Shown one piece after another: positions 1-8,305 of a DNA stretch of 64,000 nucleotides. This DNA is from Mesorhizobium sp. ZC-5 (GTDB lineage: Bacteria; Pseudomonadota; Alphaproteobacteria; Rhizobiales; Rhizobiaceae). Made by a program: the position numbers and the translations under genes. Numbering within the stretch: position 1 is the stretch's first letter; the number at the start of each line of letters is the position of its first letter. Location of the stretch: positions 310,001 to 374,000 of the forward strand of contig NZ_JAOWPT010000003.1 of assembly GCF_025753855.1 (NCBI RefSeq), read 5' to 3'. The notes below the pieces were generated by a model that was not told where the DNA came from, did not search any database, and was given only the letters and a program-made list of their open reading frames with translations.

Positions 1-544
<544 letters not shown>

Positions 545-587
545 CGCAGGCGGACACATCCGGCGCGGCGATCCTCGCGTTATGTCC

Positions 588-620
588 AAAAAAAGCCCGG
601 CATCGCTGCCGGGCTTTTTT
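588..620. terminator. bidirectional intrinsic terminator between aspS and the facing gene
   Basis: A perfect 9-bp stem (AAGCCCGGC at 593-601 and GCCGGGCTT at 608-616) with a 6-base loop is flanked by an A-run on the left and a T-run on the right. It can therefore stop transcription from both aspS and the convergent gene that ends at 641. Confidence 0.9.
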
Positions 621-640
621 GTTTCAGTGATAGGAGCCGC

Positions 641-1840
641 TTATTCGGACTCTTCGTTTGCCGTGACCGTGACGCCGAGCGTCTTCGGCAGTTCCTGTGG
701 CGTCGACATGGCGCCGGCCATGACCAGCGCGAACGGCACCGGAGAAGCGGGCGCGGCCTCGATTTCCAGCGACTGCGGGTCGTCGAGATAGGCGTTGAGC
801 GCTTCGGTGACGTTCTTGGTCAGGTCGGGGTTGTTGAGCTGCGCCATCAGGAACGGCACGATCGCCTTCGCTTGGTTGGCGATGTCTTCCGGCTTCTGGC
901 CCTGCTGCTTGGCGACATATTCGAGCACCTTGCCGGTCAGCGAATCGTCGTCGAAGCGGATGGTGGCGCCGTGGAAGGTAAGCTGCTGAAGCAAGCCGAG
1001 CATGGCAAGGCCCTGGGCCGAATTGTCGCTGCCCGCGGGCTGCTCGGCCATCTTCTTCTGCAGGTCCTGGATGGCCTTGAGGAAGTCCGGCGTATAGCCG
1101 CCGAGATCGAAGGTCATGCCCAGCGTACCGGCGTTTTCGACCGAAATGTCATACTGGGTAAGCCCCATGCGGCCGTCGCTGGGCTGCCACGATCCCTCCA
1201 TCGCGAAATCGCCGTTGATGGTGTTGTAGCCGAGCGCCTCGATGACCTTCTTTGCCTCCGGGTCCTCGACGCCGGTGAGGTCGGCCGTGAACTTTTCGGC
1301 GGCGCCCGAAAACTCCAGCGCGGCACCATCCTTGGGCGGGGTGGCCTCGACATGCAGATTGTCCATCGAAAACAGCTGCTTGTCGGCTCGCTTTACCGAA
1401 ACGGTCGCCAGATCCGCAGTCTCGTACATCATGATGGAAGCGAGCGGGTCGGTCGAACCTTCCGGCGGCAGTGCCAAGCCCGTCAACTCGGCACCGGAAA
1501 TATCGACGTTCAGGCCGTCCTGGGCGAGCGCGTAGGTCGGGAAGGTGACCTTGCCGATCCGGTAGCCGCCGTTGACCTCGGTGACCTCGTCGAGCGTGAC
1601 GTTGCCGATGGTCGCCGCCGCCGGCGCGCTGGGAACTTTCACCGTCGCGCCCTCGAGCACGATCTGCGATCCGTTTTCGGAGAGATTGGTCCAACTGATC
1701 TCCATGCCTTGTCCGGCCATAGCGGCCTTGAGGCGGTCGCCGACCTTGCTGGCTTCCAATGCATCGGCAGCCGACAGCGGCAATGTGAAAAGAATAGTGG
1801 TCAGCGCAAGCTTTTTTAGCAAAGGATGATGAATAGTCAT
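641..1840 (-). CDS. exported protein of unknown function
   Basis: I do not recognise the function. The 399-residue product starts with a Sec signal peptide (basic MTIHHPLLKK, then a hydrophobic stretch to about residue 25 and an Ala-rich cleavage region), so it is probably periplasmic. The remainder is soluble, with alternating beta-like segments (GNVTLDEVTEVNGGYRIGKV, VSVKRADKQLFSMDNLHVEA). These resemble the repetitive strands of AsmA- or DUF2125-like periplasmic proteins, a loose resemblance only. The C-terminal third is helical and rich in Gln and Asn. It is transcribed convergently with aspS and divergently from parC. Coding is supported by length, signal peptide and codon use. Confidence 0.75.
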   Translation of the reverse strand: MTIHHPLLKKLALTTILFTLPLSAADALEASKVGDRLKAAMAGQGMEISWTNLSENGSQIVLEGATVKVPSAPAAATIGNVTLDEVTEVNGGYRIGKVTFPTYALAQDGLNVDISGAELTGLALPPEGSTDPLASIMMYETADLATVSVKRADKQLFSMDNLHVEATPPKDGAALEFSGAAEKFTADLTGVEDPEAKKVIEALGYNTINGDFAMEGSWQPSDGRMGLTQYDISVENAGTLGMTFDLGGYTPDFLKAIQDLQKKMAEQPAGSDNSAQGLAMLGLLQQLTFHGATIRFDDDSLTGKVLEYVAKQQGQKPEDIANQAKAIVPFLMAQLNNPDLTKNVTEALNAYLDDPQSLEIEAAPASPVPFALVMAGAMSTPQELPKTLGVTVTANEESE

Positions 1841-2046
1841 GACACGGTCCCTGAGACATAATGAAACTGTAGCGCGCTAACCTGTCGCGGAAGAACTGGA
1901 CTGGAAAATGGCGCGTCGAAGACATTGGTCGAAATTTTCGAAAAAAGGCAAATCGAAAAGATAGCGAACCTCGAGCGGGCGTTGAAGCCGGTCTTATCGA
2001 TGCGACGACCCTTGCCGCGAATCAGTGGCTCGGATAGTTCAAAACC

Positions 2047-4317
2047 ATGGGAAAAAGCCTTATTCCGCCGGGTTCCGACGGCGGCGATCATGTCGAGCCG
2101 GTTGACCTGAAGAAGGCGCTGGAAGAGCGCTATCTCGCTTACGCGCTGTCGACCATCATGCACCGGGCGTTGCCGGACGTGCGCGACGGCCTGAAGCCGG
2201 TGCACCGCCGCATCATGCACGCCATGCGGCTGCTGCGCCTCAATCCCGACCAGGGTTTTGCCAAATGCGCGCGCATCGTCGGCGAGGTGATGGGCAAGTT
2301 CCATCCGCATGGCGACCAGTCAATCTACGATGCGCTGGTGCGCCTCGCCCAGGACTTCGCGGTGCGCTACCCGCTGGTCGACGGGCAGGGCAACTTCGGC
2401 AACATCGACGGCGATAACGCCGCCGCCATGCGCTACACCGAAGCCCGCATGACCGAGGTAGCGACCGAGCTGCTTTCGGGCATCACCGAGGATGCGGTCG
2501 ATTTCCGCCCGACCTACAACGAGGAGGACGAGGAGCCGGTGGTGCTGCCCGGCGCCTTCCCGAACATCCTCGCCAATGGCTCCTCCGGTATCGCCGTCGG
2601 CATGGCGACCTCCATCCCCCCGCACAACGCAGCCGAGCTTTGCACGGCCGCCCTTCACCTGATCGAGAATCCGTCGGCATCGGTCGAGGCCCTGATGAGC
2701 AAGGGGCCCGAGGACGGGCTGGTGCAAGGTCCGGACTTCCCGACAGGCGGCATCGTCGTCGACGACCACGCCTCGATCATGGAGGCTTACGAGACCGGCC
2801 GCGGCGGTTTCCGTGTCCGCTCGCGCTGGCATCAGGAAGACCAGGGCAGGGGCACCTGGAACATCGTCGTCACCGAGATCCCCTACCAGGTGCAGAAGGC
2901 GCGGCTGATCGAGAAGATGGCCGAGCTTCTCATGGCCCGCCGGTTGCCGCTGCTGGAGGACGTGCGCGACGAAAGCGCGGAAGACATCCGCCTCGTGCTG
3001 GTGCCGAAGAGCCGCACCGTCGATCCCGGGCTGCTGATGGAATCGCTGTTCAAGCTGACCGAGCTCGAAACGCGCTTTCCCCTCAACATGAACGTGCTGT
3101 CGCGCGGCAAGGTGCCCAACGTCCTGTCGCTGAAGGACGTGCTCAAGGAATGGCTGGAGCACCGCAAGGACGTGCTGGTGCGCCGGTCGAAGCATCGGCT
3201 GGCCGAGATCGAGCGGCGGCTGGAAGTGCTCGGCGGCTACCTGATCGCCTATTTGAACATCGACGAGGTCATCCGCATCATCCGCGAGGAGGATGAGCCC
3301 AAGCAGGTGATGATGGCGAAATGGGCGCTGACGGACGTCCAGGCCGAAGCGGTGCTGAACCTCAGGCTGCGCCAGTTGCGCAAGCTCGAGGAGATCGAGA
3401 TCCGCAAGGAATTCGATGCGCTGTCCGAGGAGAAGAAACAGATCGAGGCGCTGCTCGGCTCGGATGCCAAGCAATGGCACCTGATCAAGTGGCAGGTAAA
3501 ACAGATCCGCGACAAATTCGGCGCGGATACCGAGCTCGGCAAGCGCCGCACCACGTTTGCCGACGCGCCCGAGCACGATGTCGCCGACATCCATCACGCG
3601 ATGATCGAGAAGGAGCCGGTGACCGTCGTCGTCTCCGAAAAGGGCTGGCTGCGCGCCATGAAGGGCCACATGTCGGATTTCTCGACGCTGGCCTTCAAGG
3701 AAGGCGATTCGCTGAAGCTCGCCTTCCCGGCGCAGACGACCGACAAGATCCTCGTCTTCACTACCGGGGGAAAATTCTACACCATCGGCGCCGACCGGCT
3801 GCCGGGCGGGCGCGGTCATGGCGAGCCGATCCGTATCATCGTCGACATGGACAACGACCAGGACATCGTCACCGCCTTTGTCCACAACGCGGCGCGCCGA
3901 TTGCTGCTGGTTTCGCATCAGGGCAACGGCTTCGTCGTGCCCGAGGCCGAAGTCGTCGCCAACACCCGCAAGGGCAAGCAGGTGATGAACGTCAAGGCGC
4001 CGGACGAGGCGACGCGCTGCGTGGCTGTGGCGGGGGATCATTTGGCGATCGTCGGCGAGAACCGCAAGATGCTGGTATTCCCGCTCGCCGAAATCCCGGA
4101 AATGGGCCGCGGCAAGGGCGTGCGCCTGCAGAAGTACAAGGATGGCGGCGTGCTCGACCTAAAGACCTTCGCCATGGAAAGCGGGCTTTCCTGGCAGGAT
4201 TCGGCCGAGCGTGTGTTCACCCGCGGCCGCGACGAGCTTGCCGAATGGACCGGCGCCCGCGCCTCGGCCGGCCGCATGGTGCCGAAAGGCTTTCCGCGCA
4301 GCGGCAAGTTCGGGTAG
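2047..4317 (+). CDS. parC: DNA topoisomerase IV subunit A
   Basis: ParC is the DNA-breaking subunit of topoisomerase IV, which decatenates daughter chromosomes together with ParE. The 756-residue protein has the N-terminal winged-helix/tower domain with the catalytic Tyr130 in MRYTEARM, and the [10 protein letters not shown] signature near residue 48. The C-terminal half is a beta-pinwheel domain shorter than that of GyrA and without an obvious GyrA box, which favours ParC over GyrA. In the quinolone-determining segment the sequence is GDQSIYDAL, so Gln91 sits where Escherichia coli ParC has Ser80, followed by Ser92, with Asp95 at the Glu84 position. The start ATG at 2047 has no strong ribosome binding site. 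Confidence 0.95.
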   Translation: MGKSLIPPGSDGGDHVEPVDLKKALEERYLAYALSTIMHRALPDVRDGLKPVHRRIMHAMRLLRLNPDQGFAKCARIVGEVMGKFHPHGDQSIYDALVRLAQDFAVRYPLVDGQGNFGNIDGDNAAAMRYTEARMTEVATELLSGITEDAVDFRPTYNEEDEEPVVLPGAFPNILANGSSGIAVGMATSIPPHNAAELCTAALHLIENPSASVEALMSKGPEDGLVQGPDFPTGGIVVDDHASIMEAYETGRGGFRVRSRWHQEDQGRGTWNIVVTEIPYQVQKARLIEKMAELLMARRLPLLEDVRDESAEDIRLVLVPKSRTVDPGLLMESLFKLTELETRFPLNMNVLSRGKVPNVLSLKDVLKEWLEHRKDVLVRRSKHRLAEIERRLEVLGGYLIAYLNIDEVIRIIREEDEPKQVMMAKWALTDVQAEAVLNLRLRQLRKLEEIEIRKEFDALSEEKKQIEALLGSDAKQWHLIKWQVKQIRDKFGADTELGKRRTTFADAPEHDVADIHHAMIEKEPVTVVVSEKGWLRAMKGHMSDFSTLAFKEGDSLKLAFPAQTTDKILVFTTGGKFYTIGADRLPGGRGHGEPIRIIVDMDNDQDIVTAFVHNAARRLLLVSHQGNGFVVPEAEVVANTRKGKQVMNVKAPDEATRCVAVAGDHLAIVGENRKMLVFPLAEIPEMGRGKGVRLQKYKDGGVLDLKTFAMESGLSWQDSAERVFTRGRDELAEWTGARASAGRMVPKGFPRSGKFG

Positions 4318-4324
4318 GGCTTTT

Positions 4325-4345
4325 CCCTCCCCCTTGAGGGGAGGG
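4325..4345. repeat. GC-rich hairpin after parC
   Basis: An 8-bp stem of C/T-rich and G/A-rich arms with a 5-base loop lies just after the parC stop. No T-run follows. The sequence type matches the arms of the palindromic elements downstream, so it may be a repeat remnant that also ends the parC transcript. Confidence 0.45.
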
Positions 4346-4399
4346 GGTAGGCAGCCGCTGGAGGCGGCGAGTTTGCCGTTCAATCACAGCGCTTCAAAG

Positions 4400-4485
4400 C
4401 CCCTCTCTTGCGTTTTGCAAGCACTTGCTCGGGGACAAGCCCGCTCGCAAGCGCAAGGAAAACGCTTTCTCCCCCACAAGAGGGG
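4400..4485. repeat. imperfect palindromic repeat element
   Basis: Outer arms CCCCTCT (4400-4406) and AGAGGGG (4479-4485) enclose nested complementary blocks, GCGTTTT at 4410-4416 against AAAACGC at 4459-4465, plus CTTGCG against CGCAAG. The right end (CTCCCCCACA followed by GAGGGGAGAT) resembles the hairpin of the larger element at 5568-5729. It lies between parC and the facing hypothetical gene. Confidence 0.55.
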
Positions 4486-4522
4486 AGATCAGGAGCGCCT
4501 TATTTCGCCGCGTGACCACCGG

Positions 4523-5425
4523 TCAGGACGTGTCGCGGCGCTCCTCCAGGACGTCGAAGGCGAGGCCGTGCAGGTCTTTCAGGATTTCGTGGACCTCGTG
4601 CCGGGATTTTTTCCGACCCTGCCTCGGGTGCTGGCCGGGCGGCCTGCCGGGGTGCAGCGGCCAGATGCGGTGTGGGCGGCTGCGGCGGGTTTCTCCGGTT
4701 GGCGCGGCGGCATCGGGGTTTCTGTCCTGAGCGTTGATCGCATCGCGGCGCGCCCGCCAGCGGGCGAAGCGTTTTGCCTGGCGCGGCAGGTCGTCGAGGG
4801 CCGCGGCGAGGGTTGCGAACCGGCGGCCAAGGCGGGTGGCGTCGACCGGATCGTCGGGCGATGGCAGGCGGCGGGGCACGATGCGAGACAGTGTGGTGTA
4901 GCCGGGCACCGAGATGCGCGGCACGCTGTTGGGGATGGGACGGCGGGGGCGGCTTTCCCAGCGCGGAAGCCGGTCGAAAAGCGGCAGGGTGAGCGGGCGG
5001 GTGGTGGCGTGCGGTTCCGCGATGCCCCCTCCACCGCCTGCGGCGGTCCCCCTCCCCCGTGAACGGGGGAGGATCCAGGTCGTGCCGGCGGTGCCGCTGA
5101 TCCTCCCCTGCGAAGCGGGGGAGGGGGACCACGCGGAGCGTGGTGGAGGGGGCGGGACGACAACGCTACGCGCCGCCACGATGATCAGCCGCCGTACGGC
5201 GGCCTCAGCCGGCCGCAGCAGGCGGAGCACGGCGGTGTGGAGATGGCGCGGAAGGGTGGATGCCGGGGACAGTTTACTTTTTTCCGCCAGCGCCGAACCG
5301 TGAGGCAGCGCGCTTTTCTGCGGAAAGAAAGTAAACTGTCCCCCGAGTTCCGCCATGGCGACGAGCGCGGCCAGGATGCGCTTCAGCGCCTCCGTGTTCC
5401 GCTCGATTGCCAGGTTCCAGTCCAT
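4523..5425 (-). CDS. conserved rhizobial hypothetical protein carrying two translated palindromic insertions
   Basis: A 300-residue protein of unknown function whose core blocks I recall from rhizobial genomes: MDWNLAIERN at the start, VLRLLRPAEAAVRRLI, VDATRLGRR, LDDLPRQAKRFARWRARR, the RPGRPPGQ and HEVHEIL segments, and a DTS end. The start ATG at 5425 is preceded by a good ribosome binding site (GGAAGG); the frame is open further upstream, but that part runs through another repeat. Residues about 28-54 and 92-134 are translations of palindromic elements at 5265-5344 and 5024-5153. The gene is flanked by more repeats. The core is basic and Pro/Arg-rich with no catalytic motif that I can see. 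Confidence 0.7.
   Translation of the reverse strand: MDWNLAIERNTEALKRILAALVAMAELGGQFTFFPQKSALPHGSALAEKSKLSPASTLPRHLHTAVLRLLRPAEAAVRRLIIVAARSVVVPPPPPRSAWSPSPASQGRISGTAGTTWILPRSRGRGTAAGGGGGIAEPHATTRPLTLPLFDRLPRWESRPRRPIPNSVPRISVPGYTTLSRIVPRRLPSPDDPVDATRLGRRFATLAAALDDLPRQAKRFARWRARRDAINAQDRNPDAAAPTGETRRSRPHRIWPLHPGRPPGQHPRQGRKKSRHEVHEILKDLHGLAFDVLEERRDTS
5024..5153. repeat. palindromic repeat element inside a coding region
   Basis: The ends are GCCCCCTCCACC and GGTGGAGGGGGC, perfect inverted 12-mers. Inside them are GGTCCCCCTCCCCC on the left and GGGGGAGGGGGACC on the right, and a central GAACGGGGGAGGAT/ATCCTCCCCTG pairing. The 130-base unit could fold into one long hairpin. It is read through in frame by the gene on the minus strand. 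Confidence 0.8.
5265..5344. repeat. second palindromic repeat element inside the same coding region
   Basis: Inverted ends GGGGACAGTTTACTTT and AAAGTAAACTGTCCCC, 16-mers, pair across an 80-base unit with a further CCGC/GCGG match inside. The family differs from the element at 5024-5153. It interrupts the gene between the codons for MAEL and LPRHLH without breaking the frame. Confidence 0.8.
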
Positions 5426-5567
5426 CGCCGTTCCTTCCAGATTGCGAGAAGGATTATGCGGGGCGGCTGGAGGGGGGTGGATAAAAGGAGAGAAAAAATC
5501 CTGACAGATGGTGACAGCGCTGCTAATCGCGAAGGCGAAGCAGTCTGCGGAGAGCCCGCATTCCTTC

Positions 5568-5729
5568 GCGCCCCCCTCTGGCCCGCCGGCCATCTCCCCC
5601 ACAGGTGGGGAGATTGGCTGCCATAGACGGCGGCGCCCGCCCTTAAACGTTTGGAATTTGAGCGAACCCGGCGACGCTACTAATCTCCCCACCTGTGGGG
5701 GAGATGGCCGGCAGGCCAGAGGGGGGCGC
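5568..5729. repeat. large palindromic repeat element
   Basis: The left arm (5568-5617, starting GCGCCCCCCTCTGG) and right arm (5682-5729) are nearly perfect inverted copies of about 48 bases; each arm contains its own small hairpin (ATCTCCCCC ACAG GTGGGGAGAT type). The 64-base centre is unrelated. It fills most of the gap between the hypothetical gene and the quinoprotein gene; the rest of that gap (5426-5567) shows nothing coding. Confidence 0.85.
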
Positions 5730-5758
5730 CGTGGAGCACGGGCCTGGAGCCACAAGCC

Positions 5759-7780
5759 TCACTCCGGTAGCGCGAATGCCACCAGGGTTTCGCCGATCTC
5801 GTTGCCGAGGTTCGGGTGTCCGCCGGCGGCGATGACGATGTATTGCCTGCCGCCGACCGCATAGGTCATCGGGGTTGCCTGACCGCCATGGGGCAGGTCG
5901 CCGGCCCACAATTCCTCGCCGGTGTCGGCGTCGAAGGCGCGGATCAGGTTGTCCATGGTAGCTGCGATGAAGACGAGGCCGCCGGCGGTGGCCAGCGAGC
6001 CGCCGAAATTCGGCGTGCCGAACTCGAACGCCATGCCGAGCGGCGCCAGTTTCCTGGTGTTGCCGAGGGTAACTTCCCACGCCATCTCGCCGGTCTCGAT
6101 GTCGACTGCCGCAAGCGCGCCCCATGGCGGCCGGTTGCACGGCATGCCGAGCGGCGAGAACATCGTCTCGCGGATGATGCCGTAGGGCGAGCCGCGCATC
6201 AGCGTGATTTCCTTGTCCGGTTCGGCGGCGTCGCGGCGCACCGTCTCTTCCGGCGACAGCAGCGTCACATGGCTGATGGCGCGGCTGGTGTTGACGAAGA
6301 CGCGGTTGCGCGCCGGGTCGACCGAAACGCCACCCCAGTTGGCGCCGCCGCCGCTGAACGGCACGATCAGCGTGCCGGCGGTGCTGGGCGGCGTGAACAG
6401 GCCTTCATTGCGCCCGGCCGAGGCAATGGCGTCGCGGCAGGCCATCCTGTCGAAGACGAGCAGGCCGAAGGCATCGTCCCCGGTCACCTTCTGCGGCGCC
6501 AGGATCGGCTGCCCGGTCGAGAAGGGTTGCGTCGGCGATGTCCATTCGCCCGGCACGTCGCTGGCCGGCACCGGGCGCTCCTCGACCCTGGTCAAAGGCT
6601 CGCCGGTTTCGCGGTGCAGCACGAACAGGAAGCCGCTCTTGGTGGCGAACACCAGGGCAGGGACCGCGCCGCCGTCGCGCCTGAAGTCGACTAGGCTCGG
6701 GCCTGCGGGCACGTCGTAGTCCCACAGATCGTGATGCACGGTCTGGAAATGCCAGGCCACCTCGCCGGTGCCGCCGCGCAGCGCCACCATGCTGTTGGCA
6801 TAGAGATTGGCGCCCTTGCGCTGGCCGCCGAAGAAGTCGGGGCTCGGGCTGGAGGTCGGCAGGAAGACCAGGTCGCGCTCCGGGTCGACGGTGATCGAAC
6901 CCCAGACATTGGCCTGGCCGGTCGTCTGGGCGCTGCCGCCTTCCCAGGTCGGGCTGGCGATGGGATCGGCGGTGCGCGGGATCGGATCGAACCGCCAGCG
7001 CTCGGCGCCGCTGCGGGCGTCGTAGGCATGCACGGTGCCGGCCGGCGCGAAGGCGCGGCCGTTGTCGCCGCTGGCCGAGCCGATGACGACTACATCGCCC
7101 ACCACCGCCGGCGCGGAGGTGAACTGCAACTCCTCGTCGCGAAGCTCAGGCCGCTCAAGCTCGGTCCGCACCGTGCCGTTGGCGCCGAAGCCGGCGCAGG
7201 CCTTGCCGTCGCGGGCATCGATGGCGATCAGCCGGCGGTCGGTGGTCGGCACGAACAGCCGCTCCGCGCACGGCGCGCCGGCGACGGCTTGGTTGTCGCG
7301 CCATTGCACGACGCCGCGGCAATTGTACTTTTCGCCGGGCACCCTGCCTTCGAGCGGGGTGTCCGGCTCGTAAGCCCAGCGCTCCGCTCCGGTGACCGGA
7401 TCGAGCGCGATCACCCGGCTGAACGGGGTGCAGAAGACGAGATTGCCGGCGGCCAGGATGGGGGTTGCCTGGAATTTGCCGAAGCGGGCGCGCTGTCCCC
7501 GGCGCTCGAGTTCGCCCGTCTTGTAGGTCCACGCGACAGCGAGACGGCCGACATTGTCTCGGCTGATCTGGCCGATGGTGGAGTGGCGCGTCTGGCCGGG
7601 ATCGCCGCCATAGGCGGTCCAGGAGAGGTCGTCGGCGGCTGGAACCGGCCTGATGTCCGGCCAGTCGCGCGAATCCTGCGGCGGCGAGAACTGGTTGACA
7701 GCGATGAAGGCGGCGGCCGCAGCGATACCCAGCACAGCGATGCCGCCGATCCCGAGTGCGATCCTTGCCAAGCGTGTCAC
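5759..7780 (-). CDS. membrane-anchored PQQ-dependent dehydrogenase (glucose dehydrogenase-like)
   Basis: A quinoprotein of the glucose/quinate dehydrogenase group that oxidises a sugar or polyol in the periplasm and passes electrons to ubiquinone. The 673 residues begin with one membrane segment (about 5-27), then an eight-bladed propeller. Supporting segments are SWTAYGGDPGQTRHS, GRLAVAWTYKTGE, the HHDLWDYDVPAGP motif, LVFATKSGFLFVLHRETGEP and NFGGSLATAGGLVFIAAT. Glucose dehydrogenase of about 800 residues has five N-terminal membrane segments; this protein has only one, so the quinone site or the substrate may differ. No PQQ synthesis gene is in the window. A RidA gene lies 18 bases upstream on the same strand and is probably cotranscribed. 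Confidence 0.88.
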   Translation of the reverse strand: MTRLARIALGIGGIAVLGIAAAAAFIAVNQFSPPQDSRDWPDIRPVPAADDLSWTAYGGDPGQTRHSTIGQISRDNVGRLAVAWTYKTGELERRGQRARFGKFQATPILAAGNLVFCTPFSRVIALDPVTGAERWAYEPDTPLEGRVPGEKYNCRGVVQWRDNQAVAGAPCAERLFVPTTDRRLIAIDARDGKACAGFGANGTVRTELERPELRDEELQFTSAPAVVGDVVVIGSASGDNGRAFAPAGTVHAYDARSGAERWRFDPIPRTADPIASPTWEGGSAQTTGQANVWGSITVDPERDLVFLPTSSPSPDFFGGQRKGANLYANSMVALRGGTGEVAWHFQTVHHDLWDYDVPAGPSLVDFRRDGGAVPALVFATKSGFLFVLHRETGEPLTRVEERPVPASDVPGEWTSPTQPFSTGQPILAPQKVTGDDAFGLLVFDRMACRDAIASAGRNEGLFTPPSTAGTLIVPFSGGGANWGGVSVDPARNRVFVNTSRAISHVTLLSPEETVRRDAAEPDKEITLMRGSPYGIIRETMFSPLGMPCNRPPWGALAAVDIETGEMAWEVTLGNTRKLAPLGMAFEFGTPNFGGSLATAGGLVFIAATMDNLIRAFDADTGEELWAGDLPHGGQATPMTYAVGGRQYIVIAAGGHPNLGNEIGETLVAFALPE

Positions 7781-7798
7781 GCGGCCTCCTGAAATCGC

Positions 7799-8197
7799 TT
7801 ATGCGTCGTCGATGACGGCGATGGCGTCGACCTCGATCATGTATTCAGGCCGGGTGAGCGTCGCCACGCCGACCAGCGTATCGGCGGGCTTGTGTGTGCC
7901 GAACAGTGCGACGCGCCCCTGTTCGATCATGTCGAGATGCTCGCGCTTGAAGCCGGCAACGAAAATTCCAAGCTTGGTGACTTGATCCGGACGAGCGCCG
8001 GCTGCGGCAAGCGCTCTCCCCAGATTGTCGAACGCCTGGCGTGCCTGCAGCATCATGTCGCCGGGGCCGACCAGTTCGCCGCGATCCTCGGCAACCTGGC
8101 CGGAGACGAAGACAAGCTTCGTGCCCCTGGCCACCACGACGTGCGAATAAGTCTCGGGGGCGGCGATCCCCTCGGGATTGAGACAAAGAAGGGGCAT
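7799..8197 (-). CDS. RidA/YjgF-family protein
   Basis: A 132-residue member of the RidA (YjgF/YER057c/UK114) family; the archetype hydrolyses reactive enamine/imine intermediates made by PLP enzymes. Seen here are the LVFVSGQVAED block, the TKLGIFVAGF strand and the C-terminal TRPEYMIEVDAIAV segment, whose Arg aligns with the catalytic carboxylate-binding Arg of RidA. It lies 18 bases upstream of the quinoprotein gene on the same strand, so the two are probably one transcript. Members outside the archetypal branch may have other substrates, and the pairing with a dehydrogenase gives no clear assignment. Confidence 0.88.
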   Translation of the reverse strand: MPLLCLNPEGIAAPETYSHVVVARGTKLVFVSGQVAEDRGELVGPGDMMLQARQAFDNLGRALAAAGARPDQVTKLGIFVAGFKREHLDMIEQGRVALFGTHKPADTLVGVATLTRPEYMIEVDAIAVIDDA

Positions 8198-8305
8198 CGG
8201 TGAGGAAACTCCGCCGGGCGTGTTCCTGACCTAGATAGCGTATCGCGGACGGCAATGCAGCGTCCACGAATGCTGAATTTGGTGCTCCACCAAGGACCCG
8301 TTGCG

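Noticed and set aside
2320-4041. 573-codon open frame on the minus strand inside parC
   Set aside because: Fully antisense to parC and without any recognisable domain.
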